Source of the DNA: Cristatella mucedo
Lineage: Eukaryota > Bryozoa > Phylactolaemata > Cristatellidae
Direction of reading: 5' to 3'
Assembly: GCA_009760855.2 (NCBI GenBank)
Contig: WPIO01000031.1
Coordinates: 703,001-767,000, forward strand
DNA length: 64,000 nt
Made by a program: the position numbers and the translations under genes. Below the pieces are notes generated by a model that saw only the letters and a list, made by a program, of their open reading frames with translations, did not search any database and was not told the DNA's origin. Within the stretch, counting starts at the first letter, position 1; the number at the start of each line of letters is the position of its first letter. This document shows positions 1-54,517 of the stretch, one piece after another.

Positions 1-257
1 ATTATGCACAAATTATTGTATGAATTTTGACCTGGCCATTATAAAATGCCTGGGCCTGACCACAGCCACTCTCTTGTGGTACCGGTCTGCTGGTCGGTGA
101 GTCCTACAGCTGAGCGTGAGCTGCTGTAAGCCTGTAAAGGAGTCTTTTGGAAGTCACCAGCTGTGTCAGCCGTAATATACAGGCTATTGTTTATGCCTTT
201 TTTTCAATAGCGAGCACGGTGTCGTTGATGTTGGCGTACTTACTACGAGCTTCAGAG

Positions 258-478
258 AATAATAATAATAATAATAATAACACACTTGATAAAGCGCCCC
301 CAGAGAACTCAATCTCTTTCTAGGCGCTTTACGTTTGATGTAAAGGAAACACGATCGGATGGTTAGTGGTAGCATGCTTGCTAAACAACAAGAATAAACA
401 TGGTTAGGGGTGACATGCACAGGGTCAGCATGTAAGTGTGGTTAGTGGCAGCATGCAACAGTGTCAGCACGCACAAAT
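258..478 (-). mobile_element. LINE-A (L2-like) 3' end fragment
   Basis: Begins with (AAT)n, the reverse of the LINE-A tail, followed by the conserved hairpin and the 3' untranslated region with GGTTAGGGGTGACATGCAC. No coding part remains. Confidence 0.8.
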
Positions 479-1098
479 AAAATCTTTGCATATTGTCAAC
501 GTTGTGCCGCTACCCAAACTGGTGAGAGTCGCACGGTCGCGAGCAATATCTCGGTAGTAACTTTAACAGTAGGGTTGGGCATACTGTGGAGGGGGAGGGG
601 CACACACAACCGGTGGAATGCAGTTGGATAATCAATCTAGGCAGCTGGCGGCTGAGCCGGGTATTGTTGACAACAACAACGATAAAACACTGACATAACA
701 CCAATGGAGAACCAAATGTCTTGCTAGGCACTTAACATAGGCTGAAAAGGAAGCATGTCAAATAGTACCTTAAAGCACCACCATTATTGCAGCCAGTATG
801 CACCCAAAAAAGTCAGTGAGCTACACCGTGGGCTATAGGAATCTGATCGCGGTAGTTCCGAGGCAGGTTGGACTGCAAAATCTAAGAACGGTGTAAGTGC
901 CCTGGCGAGCTTGTGAATCACGAGTTGAGAGTCCGTCGCGAAAGCGTAGACCTTTCATCTTGATAGGCTCAGTGAATATAAATTTCCATCGTACATTCAC
1001 TGGACAAGGCTATCCCTTTCTCGTTAGCTTGGTAAAACGTACCGGTATGTCTTCTTAACTCAAAGTGCCCACAGTGATAGCTAACTCTCGTGGAATGA

Positions 1099-1196
1099 AA
1101 ATAATAATAATAATAATATATTTGCATAGCACCCTCAGAGAACTTGATCTCTTTCTAGACACTTTACATATGCTTAAAGGAAGCATGATCGAATAG
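1099..1196 (-). mobile_element. LINE-A 3' end fragment (short)
   Basis: (AAT)n followed by the hairpin region in reverse (CCCTCAGAGAACTTGATCTC) and a short piece of the 3' region. Less clear relatives of the same tail lie at about 670-770 and 9066-9165. Confidence 0.65.
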
Positions 1197-1355
1197 ATAT
1201 ATCTGCATCATTTTCAACTTGTCTCCCAACTTGCAAAGCCTTGGTACACCGAGTTGAATATTTGCAGGTTGTCGGGATACATGCTTGCGACTTTTAAGAC
1301 GACATAATAACATAATCTGGTGAACATCTCTTCTCTCTGTCTCTCCCTCTCTCTG

Positions 1356-1386
<31 letters not shown>

Positions 1387-2650
1387 GCGTGTGTGTGTGT
1401 GTGTGTGTGTGTGTTTGTGACTGTCTGCAGCTCCACTTCTATCTCTCTTTTGCTCATCGCATTCCTGCCTCCTGCACGCCGTGAACGAGCCTCATTGGCA
1501 TCAATCATCACTGCTCTGAGCATCGATTCAGGGTCAAGTCAGCGTTGTTCCATAAAGCAGTAGAGGCTCTGGCAGGGGCTTGGATGACTTCAGATGACCA
1601 GCCACTATAGTCAGGCAAGCTGCAAAAGAGCCTCGACAGAGCTTCATCATGACCCTACAAGGATGACCCGGAAGCAGCAGAGCTAGTAGTAGGCTCGGTA
1701 AGGTAGTTCCATTGGGCTTCGATGGTCACAGCTGCAAGCATGCAGTCGGCTATCGACTCTGGCGATCTTATCGCTCCACTTGGCTGGCTTGGTTCGACCT
1801 TGCTGGCTGGCTTGGTTCGACCTTGCTGCCTGCCGACCGGAGCCACCCCTTACATGCCTTCAAGCCGTGCAGGTCACCACGCGGCCAGCCAATAGAATGG
1901 AAGCAGGCTTAGGCCTAGCCAGCTCAGCCATAGCATGACGGTAGGCACTTTGAGACGCCCGAGATGAAAGGCCGACCGGGCCGAAGGCAGCGCCTAGCTG
2001 CTCATCAAGCACCGATAGCCAGTGGCCAAGACAACCAATTGCCTCGCCGGCTGAGAGCAAGCCACCGACGAAGGTAACCAGAAATCCGACACTGGGGGGG
2101 GGGGAGATGACTCACCACCAGGACTGGGCTCTATCCTCCAATCCCTAATCTGCGGCTGCAGAGTCAGAAGCAGCTGAAGGCTGCACAGCTTCTACTGCTA
2201 ACGCTGCTTGAAGCAAAAGGCTCGCAGCCTTTCAGCCTCAGAGCCGCCTGACCCAATTTAATACGAATCTCCCTCACCCTCTCTGCCCCACACAAAATCC
2301 AGCCTGTCAAACAAAGAACTCCTGCCCAGCACTGCCGCCCTCTTCTTAATTTTTCTCCATTTAAGTCACTGCGTTTTAGGTAAGTCAAGCCAAGCACCCA
2401 CTCTTTTTCCTAGCTGTCATGTTAGGATCATCTCCTCGAATACAGGCAGCAGCCTGTCCAGTCCAAAGCGCAGCATCGCGAGACGAGTCGCACTGCACCG
2501 CTTCCTGCACCGGCGCTGCCTTGCTGGCTTTGGAGAGAAGCGCCAGCCACCAGAGCAGGCGGCAGCAGCAGCAGCAGCACCATGCTGCCCTGTCCGAGGC
2601 GATGAAGTGCAGCCGATAGGAGTCAGCCGAAGCTTGGCCGGTCGACTCAC

Positions 2651-26753
<24,103 letters not shown>

Positions 26754-29429
26754 AAGGGCAGACTCTAATCTAAGTGCGCCGCCGCGCTCGTCGTGGCCTC
26801 CGTAAAGCGGAAGCCCATCGACGGCGCCTCGCAATCCGACGTGACGTGCTCGCTCGACGCCGGGCCACCTGGCCAGCAGCACCTGCGGACGGCCGCTCTC
26901 ATGCGGGTGCACGGGAAGAAACGGAGTGCATCCCGAGGGCAGCGGCGGCGGCGCGCGCGAGCGGAACTTCTCCACGCCGCCTCGCTGGCTGCACGCGCTC
27001 TCGCCGGGCGCGTCCCGCTAGAGTCCTCCGGCGGCAGTACTGAGAGTCGCCCGGAAACGCGGGCCTCCAGCCCTGACCTTCGTCGCGGTCAAGTACGAGT
27101 CCGCACGGACTGCACCGCATCCCAATTCCGTCGGCGGCGATTGCGCGCTGCTGCGGGCTGCAGCCCTGGTCGTCGGTAGCGTTGCGCCGGCGATGCCTGA
27201 TTGCTTGCTAGCGCCTACCGACGAGGGCCGTCAATCGTACACAGTTCGAGAGAGTGCGGCTGCAGCGGCGGCCGGCGAGACGCGGGAACGCGCCCGGCGT
27301 CTGAGTCGCTTACCAGGTAAAGCCGCCGCAATAAAAGGCGACGCTCGGGTCCGCAAATTTCATTCTGCGCGGAACTGTTCGGAAGATTTGTTGACGTCTT
27401 TTCATCGCTCGTCACCCGTTCGTTGCCACAAATTTGAGTTGCCAGCCGTCTCCCCCCATCCCGGCTCAGACAATGCTAGACCACCTGCTGTATGAGCGAA
27501 CACAAAGCGGCCTTGCACACATTTCCTGTGTCGCCTCGTGCGCTCAGAGTAAGCAGAGAGTGATTCGCGGCAACCGTCACCCGTGGCACAGCGCCGCATA
27601 CGGTGCGGGCCTGCCTGCGCTCGCGGTGTCGCAGCGTGGCGCTCGTTTGACGACGACGACGACGCTCTGCCACCGACTCGCGGAGTAATGGTAATTAAGA
27701 TGGTCGCATGATATGTTCGTCTCCAAATCGTTGGATTATTTCAAAAGCTCTTATTGCGAGCGACTTATTGGTTTTGCGGCCGGGCGGTTCTCTTTCGCGG
27801 CGTCCGCTGAGGCTGGGGCACGCGAGCAGTCGGCACGCGAGACTGCCCTCGACGCTCGCGACAAAAGCAGACTAGATTAGGCCGGCTACTGTTTTACTAC
27901 TCTCGGTTTTTAGTGCCATAGCCGGCTTCTTTTGAAGAAAGGCTCGCGCCGTGTCACTGGCCTCTGCCGCCTGAGAGTTCGCACGAAACTCTCGCGGCAT
28001 AGCCATGTGACTGCTGACCGCAACGATGCGTCGCGCCGTCTGCTTCGTCCAGGCAAAGCCAGTTTCTTCTCTTTGGGTCCGCAAACGTGCGATGGCTGAT
28101 CTAGCAGCGTGCCACTGACACGCGACATTTTACCTGTCTTCTCTAGTAATTTTACTACTTGATACTTGTATCCTGTTAGATGACTTGAAATGCGAAGGAA
28201 GCGGAAGCTGTGTGCCATTTAGTCCATCTCGATGCTCGATCCTCGCGAGCTCGTGTAGCTAGCTCTCTCTCTCTGCGGCAGCCGACACCGTGTAAATCCA
28301 ACGTGTTCGGCCGCGCTCGCGCCCTCTCGCCCCCTCGTGCACTTCTTTCCTGCTGCGATCGCCGTATCGCCATGCTAGCGCTGTGTAAAGAAATTTCTGT
28401 GCCGTCGATGGCCGCACGCAGGACCGATCGCATCTCTACAGCAAGGGGCTTCGGATTGCGATTGGTAGCTGAGGAATGCTCGGAGCCATTTTTTGTGGGA
28501 TCAGTGTCATCCTTAAAGCGTTTTCAATGGTAGCTTCAAACTGGGCATGCCTTTCAGGGACTGGCTGCAGCTCCTCTCAGCTCTAATGAAAGGGATAGAG
28601 GGTAATGTAGCTATTGATCTCCCGGCGAAGTGTAACCAGACAGCATAGTTGGGGGGGGGGGCAAAGGCAGACTTTGATGTCTAAAGCCTGCAGATTGGCA
28701 TTCAGGCTGGCACTGGAGTGTTACCTTGGTGCTTTAAAAACGATTGGTTAAAAAGTGCAAACGCTGAGCATCATCCCGGAAAGCAAGTTTTTTGAGCAGT
28801 GACTTTTGTACGGCGAGTCTAATGGAGCCGAGATGGATGCTTGCAGTGGAGTTCGGTTAGTGTACGCGATTGATGCTGAGACTTTGGATGCCGTTCCTAA
28901 GTCAAGGCAGCGTGTGCATGTTTCTCGGCAATAATGTAAATCGCAGTAATAGCTCTTTATTTATCAACGTCTTTCATATTTTGTTTTAGCAAATTGGCAT
29001 GACTCGTTCGCATGTCACGTGCTGTCTCTGTTCGGGGGGGGGGGTCCCCGGCAGGTGCTTGCCTTTGCTTAGGCCGGATTGCTGACGAGCCTGCTGCTGC
29101 TGCCCACTCTTGCAGCAGCAAGCAGGCTTTCCCTGCACTGCAGCATCAGATCGGATCAGGTGCTCTGCAGTATTTGTAGTTAATTGTCCTTCATTTGTTA
29201 ATGGGGAATGCTGGCTTAAGCCCTACCTTCCGGAGCCTTCCGGTGTGTCACCGAGGGCACACCTGCTGACACTCCAGTAATGGGACTAGCAGAGGGAGAC
29301 CACAGTTAGGGAGCAAGAGCTGGAGCAGCTTTGAAGTTCGGCTTCAGCCTTCTCTCTTAGTGGAAGTGTTTCCGTGGATGCTGTTTTAGAAGTCGTCAGA
29401 CAATGGGACAGTCGGGCCTTCAGCTAGCT

Positions 29430-29870
29430 CTCAAGCATGCTGAACTGCTGCATCAGTTTCAGCCTGTTCGCGCCCTCAGGTCCTGTGTGCACAATAAATT
29501 AGCTGTCCCATTCCTCCGCTTAAAGACAGTTGGCGACAGAAGCTTTAGCTCTGCAGGTCCTAGACTGTGGAACTCGCTTCCACAATTCTTGCGCAACGAC
29601 ATCTACTCTCCAACTGCCGACTATGGCACATCTTTTTCAGCGGTCCTGAACTGCTACTTCTATGCTACTCACTACCTCAACTGCTCTCCTAACTCTGCTA
29701 TGCTTCCCACTTTCTCTTTGTTTCGTGAGACGAAGTCTGTTGGCTACCGAATGCTTACCGAAAGCCGCTTAGGCTGTGAGTGCGCTATACAAAACTCTCC
29801 TGCGTAACACCCACATGGTCTTTATGACTTTGTGGAGTTACTGACAGAGATACATCGAGTGTGAAGGCTG
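29430..29870 (+). mobile_element. LINE-B 3' end
   Basis: Uninterrupted C-terminal LINE-B frame of about 130 codons (AELLHQFQPVRALRSCV, LRLKTVGDRSFSSAGPRLWN, SLPQFLRNDIYSPTADYGTS, ending CAIQNSPA stop) followed by the LINE-B 3' end (GTAACACCCACATGGTC). Very similar to the copy at 22378-23155. Lies in the intergenic region between the two genes. Confidence 0.88.
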
Positions 29871-30384
29871 CACTAGTGGCCGTGTGCTGCCTCTCGTGAC
29901 CTCGGCAGCTCTCGGCGGCTGAACAGGCGTATCGATGTGTGCTTGTGAAGAGCAATGCTCACACGCTATTGCAACAGCGCTGGCTGGCAGATCACGGTGC
30001 AAACGATTGCTCTTGTGAAAAAAATAGCCTGCCAGCAGCCGCATGCAGCTCCCTTGCGATGGAACCGTCTGACGAAAGCAGCTCGGACTCGGTGCTGCAA
30101 TCCTTGGTTGCCGAACGACCGGATGGTCTCTCAGCGATGCACCTGCTATAATAGGGCCTCTGCCATAGGGGGTCTATCTGTCTGTGGGCTGCTTTCCTCG
30201 TAGGGATCTCCTTGGCCGTTCATGTGCGGAGCTAGCAGAGCGAGAGTCCTAGTCATTGGCTGCTGGGTTGACCTAAACTACATCTAGCTGATTGAGCGTT
30301 GCCTTAGACTGCTTAGCAACTCAGGGCTGTGCCGGAAAATGGCCACTGAGAAATGGCCACCTTGCTAAGCAGGTGAAAATTGAT

Positions 30385-31300
30385 TGAGCGAACTCTCTCA
30401 ACTCGCTTGCTGTATGTATTGCTGACCTTCGCCTTAGGATGGCAGAACAATTTCTCAAATCGATTGACGATGAAATCAACTTACTAGTTATGGCAAGTCA
30501 AGGGTTACTCAGAAATTGGGCCAAATGGGCCTGGCCAGCATGTCTCCTGTAGCTTGTGCACATAATCTGGGTGTCCTATTTCAAAACAACCTTTCAGCAG
30601 CAGACGGCCGCCTCAGCCCCACAGTCAAGTCTGCCTACTTTCAGCTGTGTACCATTGTAAAATTTGGGCCTACTTAGAAAGAGATGCCACATCCAAGGTA
30701 GCCCGTGCATTTGTGACATCCTGTCTCGACTTCTGTTACTCACTGCTTGCAGGTCTGTCAGGATTATCGTAGTTGCCACATCACACCACTTCTTGCCGAC
30801 CTGCGTTGGCTCCCCATCAAGCAGCGAATTGACTTCGAGGTTTGGTCACTCACTTTCCAGTCCATTCATTCTCTTGCTACAGCCTTGCCTATCGAAACTA
30901 CTCTCCAATCAGGCGTAGTAGGCATCGCACCATGCACTCTTTGGACTAGTGCGTTTAGCTGCACCTCAAACAAACCTCAAATGAATCCTTTGGAGACAGT
31001 GCCTTTAGTTTGTGTGCTCCCAAAGTATGAAACTCACTCCCGACCTGAGGTCACGACATCCCCTGACTTGTCGACATTGAAACAGAAGCTGAAGATGCAT
31101 CTGTTCCCCACAGTATTTGCTGGGTCCACATGAATTATCCTTTGGGCGCATATGTGTGGTGACGCTGTGCTCATGTCATCGGTCACCACCACATGCTGAC
31201 ACGGTTCTCTTGCAGCATATGTGGTGTGCCTAGAGAAAGAGGGAGAGAGAGAGAGAGAATTAGTTCTCTGGAGGCGATTTACTACTAATGTCTTATTCAT
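30385..31300 (+). mobile_element. LINE-A, old copy with GA growth in the tail hairpin
   Basis: Diverged LINE-A from the KLNDDKT-like region through SAYFQL, HITPLLADLRWLPIKQRIDF and the 3' UTR, to the hairpin at about 31230-31280, where AGAGGGAGAGAGAGAGAGAG has expanded. The (ATT)n tail is reduced. Confidence 0.75.
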
Positions 31301-32369
31301 ATTGTTGTAATTACTTAAAAGTTAAAGTTAAAAAAGTTACTCGAAAGTAGCTTTGCCTAGTCAGCCTTATTTGCGCTACTTCATGCCCTGTATGGCCACT
31401 TTTTCTGGCTCGCTGTGCATGAATGACTGTAGACCGCTGCGCCGGCTGGTGGTGACGGGCAGCTCGCGGGCACTGTGCGACTCGCCAGCCCAAGCGCTCC
31501 CCCCCCCCCCCCCCCGTGCTTCATCCACATCGGCAGCGCTGTCACTTCTGCTTCTGCTGTCACTCTTTGTTGGGGAGTCGCGCAGCTGCTCAGCAGCCGC
31601 TGTCAGCCGGGGACGACGAGCCGTCAGGGCAGGGAACATTGATGGCCGCCTGCGCAGCCGTCTGCGGTCGTCGGCCGTGCAAACAGGCAGCCGCCCTGCG
31701 CCCGGCGCGAACCGCTGCAGCAGGCAGCCGCAAGCTTGACCGGTGCCTGCTGCCGCCGTTGACCGTAAAACTCGCTGAGCCCTCGGCCTCCTGTCGAGCA
31801 TCGAGGCTCACAGAATCCTCTCTCCCACAATGCTCTTCGCTGTTTACGAGTGAACGCCTACTAGCCACGTTCTGCGCTGCCTGCTGCTTCGTTAGAGTTT
31901 ACGACCTGTGACCTGCCTCGTGTCTGCCGCTCGATCGCACCATATAATCCAGGGATGTGTCCGCCGCCTGGTTTGAGCAGGCAGCAACACAGCCAGCCAG
32001 CCACGTTGCATTGTGCTTCCCTCGTGCTTCATGCTGCCTCCTTCTCTCTTCCCCCTCCGTCTGAGGGTGCAGCCCGTGTGGTTGGTCTGCTCTCGTGGGC
32101 ACGCACTGTCCGAGAGACGAGTTCGTTGTCGTCGCTCTGCTGGATCGTGAAGCTCGCCTCGCGCCGTCTGCACTGTCCCCCCCCCCCGGCGCTGGCTGCA
32201 GCTCTTGAGCGCTCGTCTCGAAGCACGGTCAGTTCACACTGCTGCCTTTTCCACAGACGTTTGAACGTTCAATTCGCGACGTGTTATCTGTCTGTCAGAC
32301 TGATTGCTGCTGCGCCCGCCGCTGCTGCAGGGGTTTAGGCGCTGGAATTCCGTGGCCGTCGTGGACGAA

Positions 32370-50683
<18,314 letters not shown>

Positions 50684-52035
50684 CGACGCGCTCTGCGACG
50701 ACTGCTGCTTAGAAGAAGCCGGCACCACTAGCGGCCAGCGCCGGTCTGGTCTTCCGCCACCGGCATTTCATTAGCAATAGTAACCGCTCAGGCATTCCAA
50801 CCATTTCCTTGCGCCCCCGTCTTGTGTTGCAGGGGTTCTGCCCTGCGCCCGCTGTTCCTTGCCCCCAGCCAGCCAGCCGCTCGCTTGCCCCCTCTCTCTG
50901 CTTGGTCGTCGTCATATGCCGGCTGTCGCCTACATTAGTCTCTGTACGCCTGGCAGGAGTGAAGCCAGAAGCAGCTATGCACCGGACGACCGGCTCGCCG
51001 TTTGCTCGACGTGCACCACGACCGCAGAGAGCAGAGCATAGAGCTGTTCGGAGCTGAGAGAGAGAGAGAGCCGTTCGGAGCTGAGAGAGAGCTGTTCGGA
51101 GCTGAGAGAGAGAGAGAGAGAGCTGTTGGCACTGCAGCCAGTGCTGCTCCCGCTGGCGCTCTCCTCTGTCATGCTGCCGCCCCTGCACTCGAGAGAAGCT
51201 GCTCGGCCGCCTTGAGTGCTCCGAGCTGCTTCCGAAAAGCGCCCTGACGCGAGCGCGGCGTGGCTGCCGTCACCTCGGACCATCCCATCCGTGCCGCCGC
51301 CGCTAACAGCGCTAGGACGACAAGGAGTAGAGCGCGCGAGGAGTAGGGGCGCGTGCCTCGAGCGCATTCTGACCCAGCGAATGTCCATGGGTATGTAAGC
51401 CTCCTGATAGTGCTCGCGAGATCACCTCGAATCCTCTGAGGCCAGTGATAGAACGACGGAACAGCTAACTTTTAATTTATAAAAGTTTCTACCTTGCGCT
51501 CGTGTCTGTCTGTAGATTGCTTTGCCAGCTGCCGTTTTTTTGCCGGCGGCTGTTCTCGCTAGCCGAGTTGCCTGCTGCCACTCGGCGGCTGATCGCGCAA
51601 TGCTGCAAGCAGCAGGTCAGCTTCATTGGCGACCATGCTGCAGTCCTGAGATCGATCGATGCGAGCCCACTGCAGTCATGAGTTACACGATCAGTGTGCG
51701 GGAACGTTTAAATGCAAAAACGCCTGCCCTGCGATTGGTGTGTAAGAGAATGTGAAGGTCACACTCTTCCTTGTCGTGCACTATTTACGTGGCTCTCCTT
51801 ACGCCTCGAGTGTATAAGCCCTTGGCTCCCTTCCCGTGTTGGCTGCAGATGAAGCCTTACTGATGGCATTAAAGACTGAACATCGAACGCAGACCAGGAC
51901 TCGCAAGTAATTGAAATTCGGCCTAAACGGCCGTTCTGATGAGTTAACTTGCCTACACAGCTGATGAAGATGGCTATACAAGCAAAAAAGCTAGAAGAAT
52001 TAATGTGAGGAAGCTACTAAACAATCCTTGAATCT
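50684..52035. other. Downstream of klhl8: 3' UTR and intergenic DNA
   Basis: Begins directly after the stop codon. A short tandem with unit GTTCGGAGCTGAGAGAGAG lies at 51048-51128. No clear AATAAA signal was located near the stop and no further gene was recognised. Confidence 0.45.
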
Positions 52036-53395
52036 GTGTCGTTCCTTAAAAGATTTTCAGATGTTTCTGCATGCGATGTGACTACTTTAATAATGTCTAG
52101 TAACCAGAGCTCGGCTCTTGAAGACCTATCATCGTCTCTGCGGTCTTCACTGGCAGACAAACTTAGCTCAGCCATAACCGAGATTTTTAATGCTTATCTG
52201 GAAAAAAGGGTTGTGCCCAAGCCCTTCCAATCGGCCATCTTTTCGACCGATACCTAAAAAGTATGGATTAGATACCGATGTTCTTGCAAGCAAGCTATCG
52301 CCCAGTTGATCAGCTAGCTGCCTTCGTCACTATCGATCACGATATCCTACTTGAACGATTGAGAGCAACGATCGGTCTGGCAGACGGGGCACTGGTTCAA
52401 ATCATACTTGTCCAACTGTTTTCCAATCCCGAGTCCCACAAGAGTCCATCCTCGGTCCTTCGCTGTTCTTCATTTATACTCGACCTTTGGGAAAGTGATT
52501 TGGGCCGATGGAATAGGCTGTCACTTTTATGCTGACAACGTGTATCTGTATTTGTCATTCAAACCGTCGGAATCCGCTGCAGTGAATGATAAACTGAATT
52601 CTTACTTTGCAGACATTCGATCCTGATGTGAGCACATTTTCGTAAACTAGACGACCATAAAACGAACTGCTACTCATAGGGCACCTCATTCATATGGCTG
52701 GATTAGAAGACTTTGCTCCTAATAAGTGGTGCTGGTCTGCTAACATCCCGTGTGCTCGGAATTCAGGTGTCGTCTTCGACAGCTGCCTAAATTTTGAAAG
52801 CTTCGTTAAGAAAACTGCTTCCACAGCTAGCCATTATGGCCGATTTCTCTAAGATTAGGAACTCCCTTCAACAGTGGCTTGCAAAAATGTCACTACAACT
52901 CCTTGGTTCTGTCTCGGCCAGGTTGTTGTAATTCTCTTTTGGCTGGGCTATCAAAAAAAACCCACTGCAGCTGGTAATAAATATGGCTACAGGCTAGCTT
53001 ACAAATCCCAGAGGTTTGACCGTGTATCTCCTTTGCTAAAAGAGTGGATGGCGGCCAGTTGATCAGCGGATGCAGAGCAAAGTTCTTAAGCTGACCCAGA
53101 AGACCTGCCGCGAGTAGGCTCCTTCATGCCTAGCTGAACTGCTGAACCAGTTTCAGCCTCCTCGTGCCCTCAGGTCCTGTATGGACAACAACTAAGCTGT
53201 TCCATTCTTCCGCTTGAAGACCGTTGGCTACAAAAGCTTTTGCTCAGCAGATCCTCGCCTGAGGAACTCACTTCCACAATTCTTACGAAGCAACATCTCT
53301 CCTGCTACTGACTATGGCACATCCTTTCCAGCTGTCCTGAGCTGCTTCTCCCATGCTGCTCACTACTTCAACTGCTCTCCTGACTGACCACTGGA
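52036..53395 (+). mobile_element. LINE-B, longest but heavily decayed copy
   Basis: Plus-strand pieces in order: the region before the RT core (SALEDLSSSLRSSLADKLSS, VPKPFQSAIF), IDHDILLERLRATIGLADGA, a degraded RT motif with FYADNVYLYLSF, then FGWAIKK-like and KSQRFDRVSPLLKE, and the C-terminal SLPQFLR-like region. The catalytic YADD has become YADN, and multiple stops and frameshifts separate the pieces. Confidence 0.8.
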
Positions 53396-54517
53396 CTTTC
53401 CAATGACCTGGGAAAGCAGCGATGGTGGCCGATCGTGATCGCCCTTACGATTTGAATGCTCTGGGTATGAGTATATAACCGGATCTCGGGGGTTCGGCTA
53501 CTTTTCGCCCAGCTACGCCCGACTCCAGCCACTTCGCTGGTTTGCCACGTCACTGAGGTAGGGCAAGATGAGCGGCAGTTTGATTAAACCTCTTTATAAC
53601 AATATCGCATGCCCCAACAATAACAGGATGCCCTAGCCTAATTAGACTGCCGGAAAGGCATGAAACACGGAGCCATAGCCCAACTCGGGAGGACACTCTT
53701 GGACCGGAGCAATCTTGAAGGCCGGGCTGCTAATCTCACAAGTGCCAAATCGTGGCACCATTGGTCAGACAGTGTTTGCGTAACGTAGAATCACAATCGC
53801 CCTACATATAAGCTCGCCGAATGTAGTTTGATAGTCTCCAAACCTGCAGGTACGAAACACCACGAAGAACACCGAAATGGGCTCAAAGAGACGTTTATTC
53901 ACCCGGACACTGTAGCGAGCCAGTACGCGACCTCACTGCCCGGCGTCCTCATCGTAAGTGCCTGGCCTTTGCAGCCCGTTTAACAATCACCGCTATAAAT
54001 CGCAACGGCCCATAAACCAATAGCAGCGCCATAAGCTCTGCTGGGCCATAAGTAAATCTAAGCCGTAAACTGGTCGTAGGAGGAATGACAACGCAATAAA
54101 TGCTATTGACCCTTAAACTACGAATACTCTACATAACTCAGCTAAACCAAGGGCTCTAGGCCACGGAAGGAGAACCACGAACAACCCGCTATGAGGAATG
54201 CAGAATATACAAGCCATAACAACGAGCGGGCTTATCTAACCCCTCCCCGGGCATTGAGTCCTCGCTGCCTGTCGTGGGTGGCTGCACCATCGGTGAACGC
54301 TTGACATCCATTCGGACGTATAGCTGGGCGCGACCGAGAGCCTCCAAAACCATGACTTGTCCAGCAAATGTCATGTCTCCAAAAACTAAGGTCACATGGC
54401 GTCATCGCATATCCGGCATACCAACAGGTCAGGCCCCGGCCCAGCCGTTAACCCTTATCACAGTATAGCCATTTAAGCCAAAAGAACCTAAGAATAAGTA
54501 TAATAGTAATAATTATA

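Larger units (their letters stand above)
26754..32369. promoter_or_regulatory. Divergent intergenic region between the F-box/LRR and klhl8 starts
   Basis: The two ATGs face away from each other across this 5.6 kb. About 26754-28400 and 31400-32369 are G/C-rich with dense CpG, which suggests promoter regions (inference only; no TATA box or start site can be fixed). A plausible 5' UTR acceptor for klhl8 (GCTGCTGCAG at about 32325-32334) precedes the ATG. The middle contains a LINE-B 3' fragment (29430-29870), an old LINE-A fragment (30385-31300) and poly-G/poly-C runs near 28650, 29034, 31500 and 32177. Longer open frames here (for example 27193-27495 and 31376-31801) have no recognisable domain and look like chance frames in GC-rich DNA. 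Confidence 0.4.
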
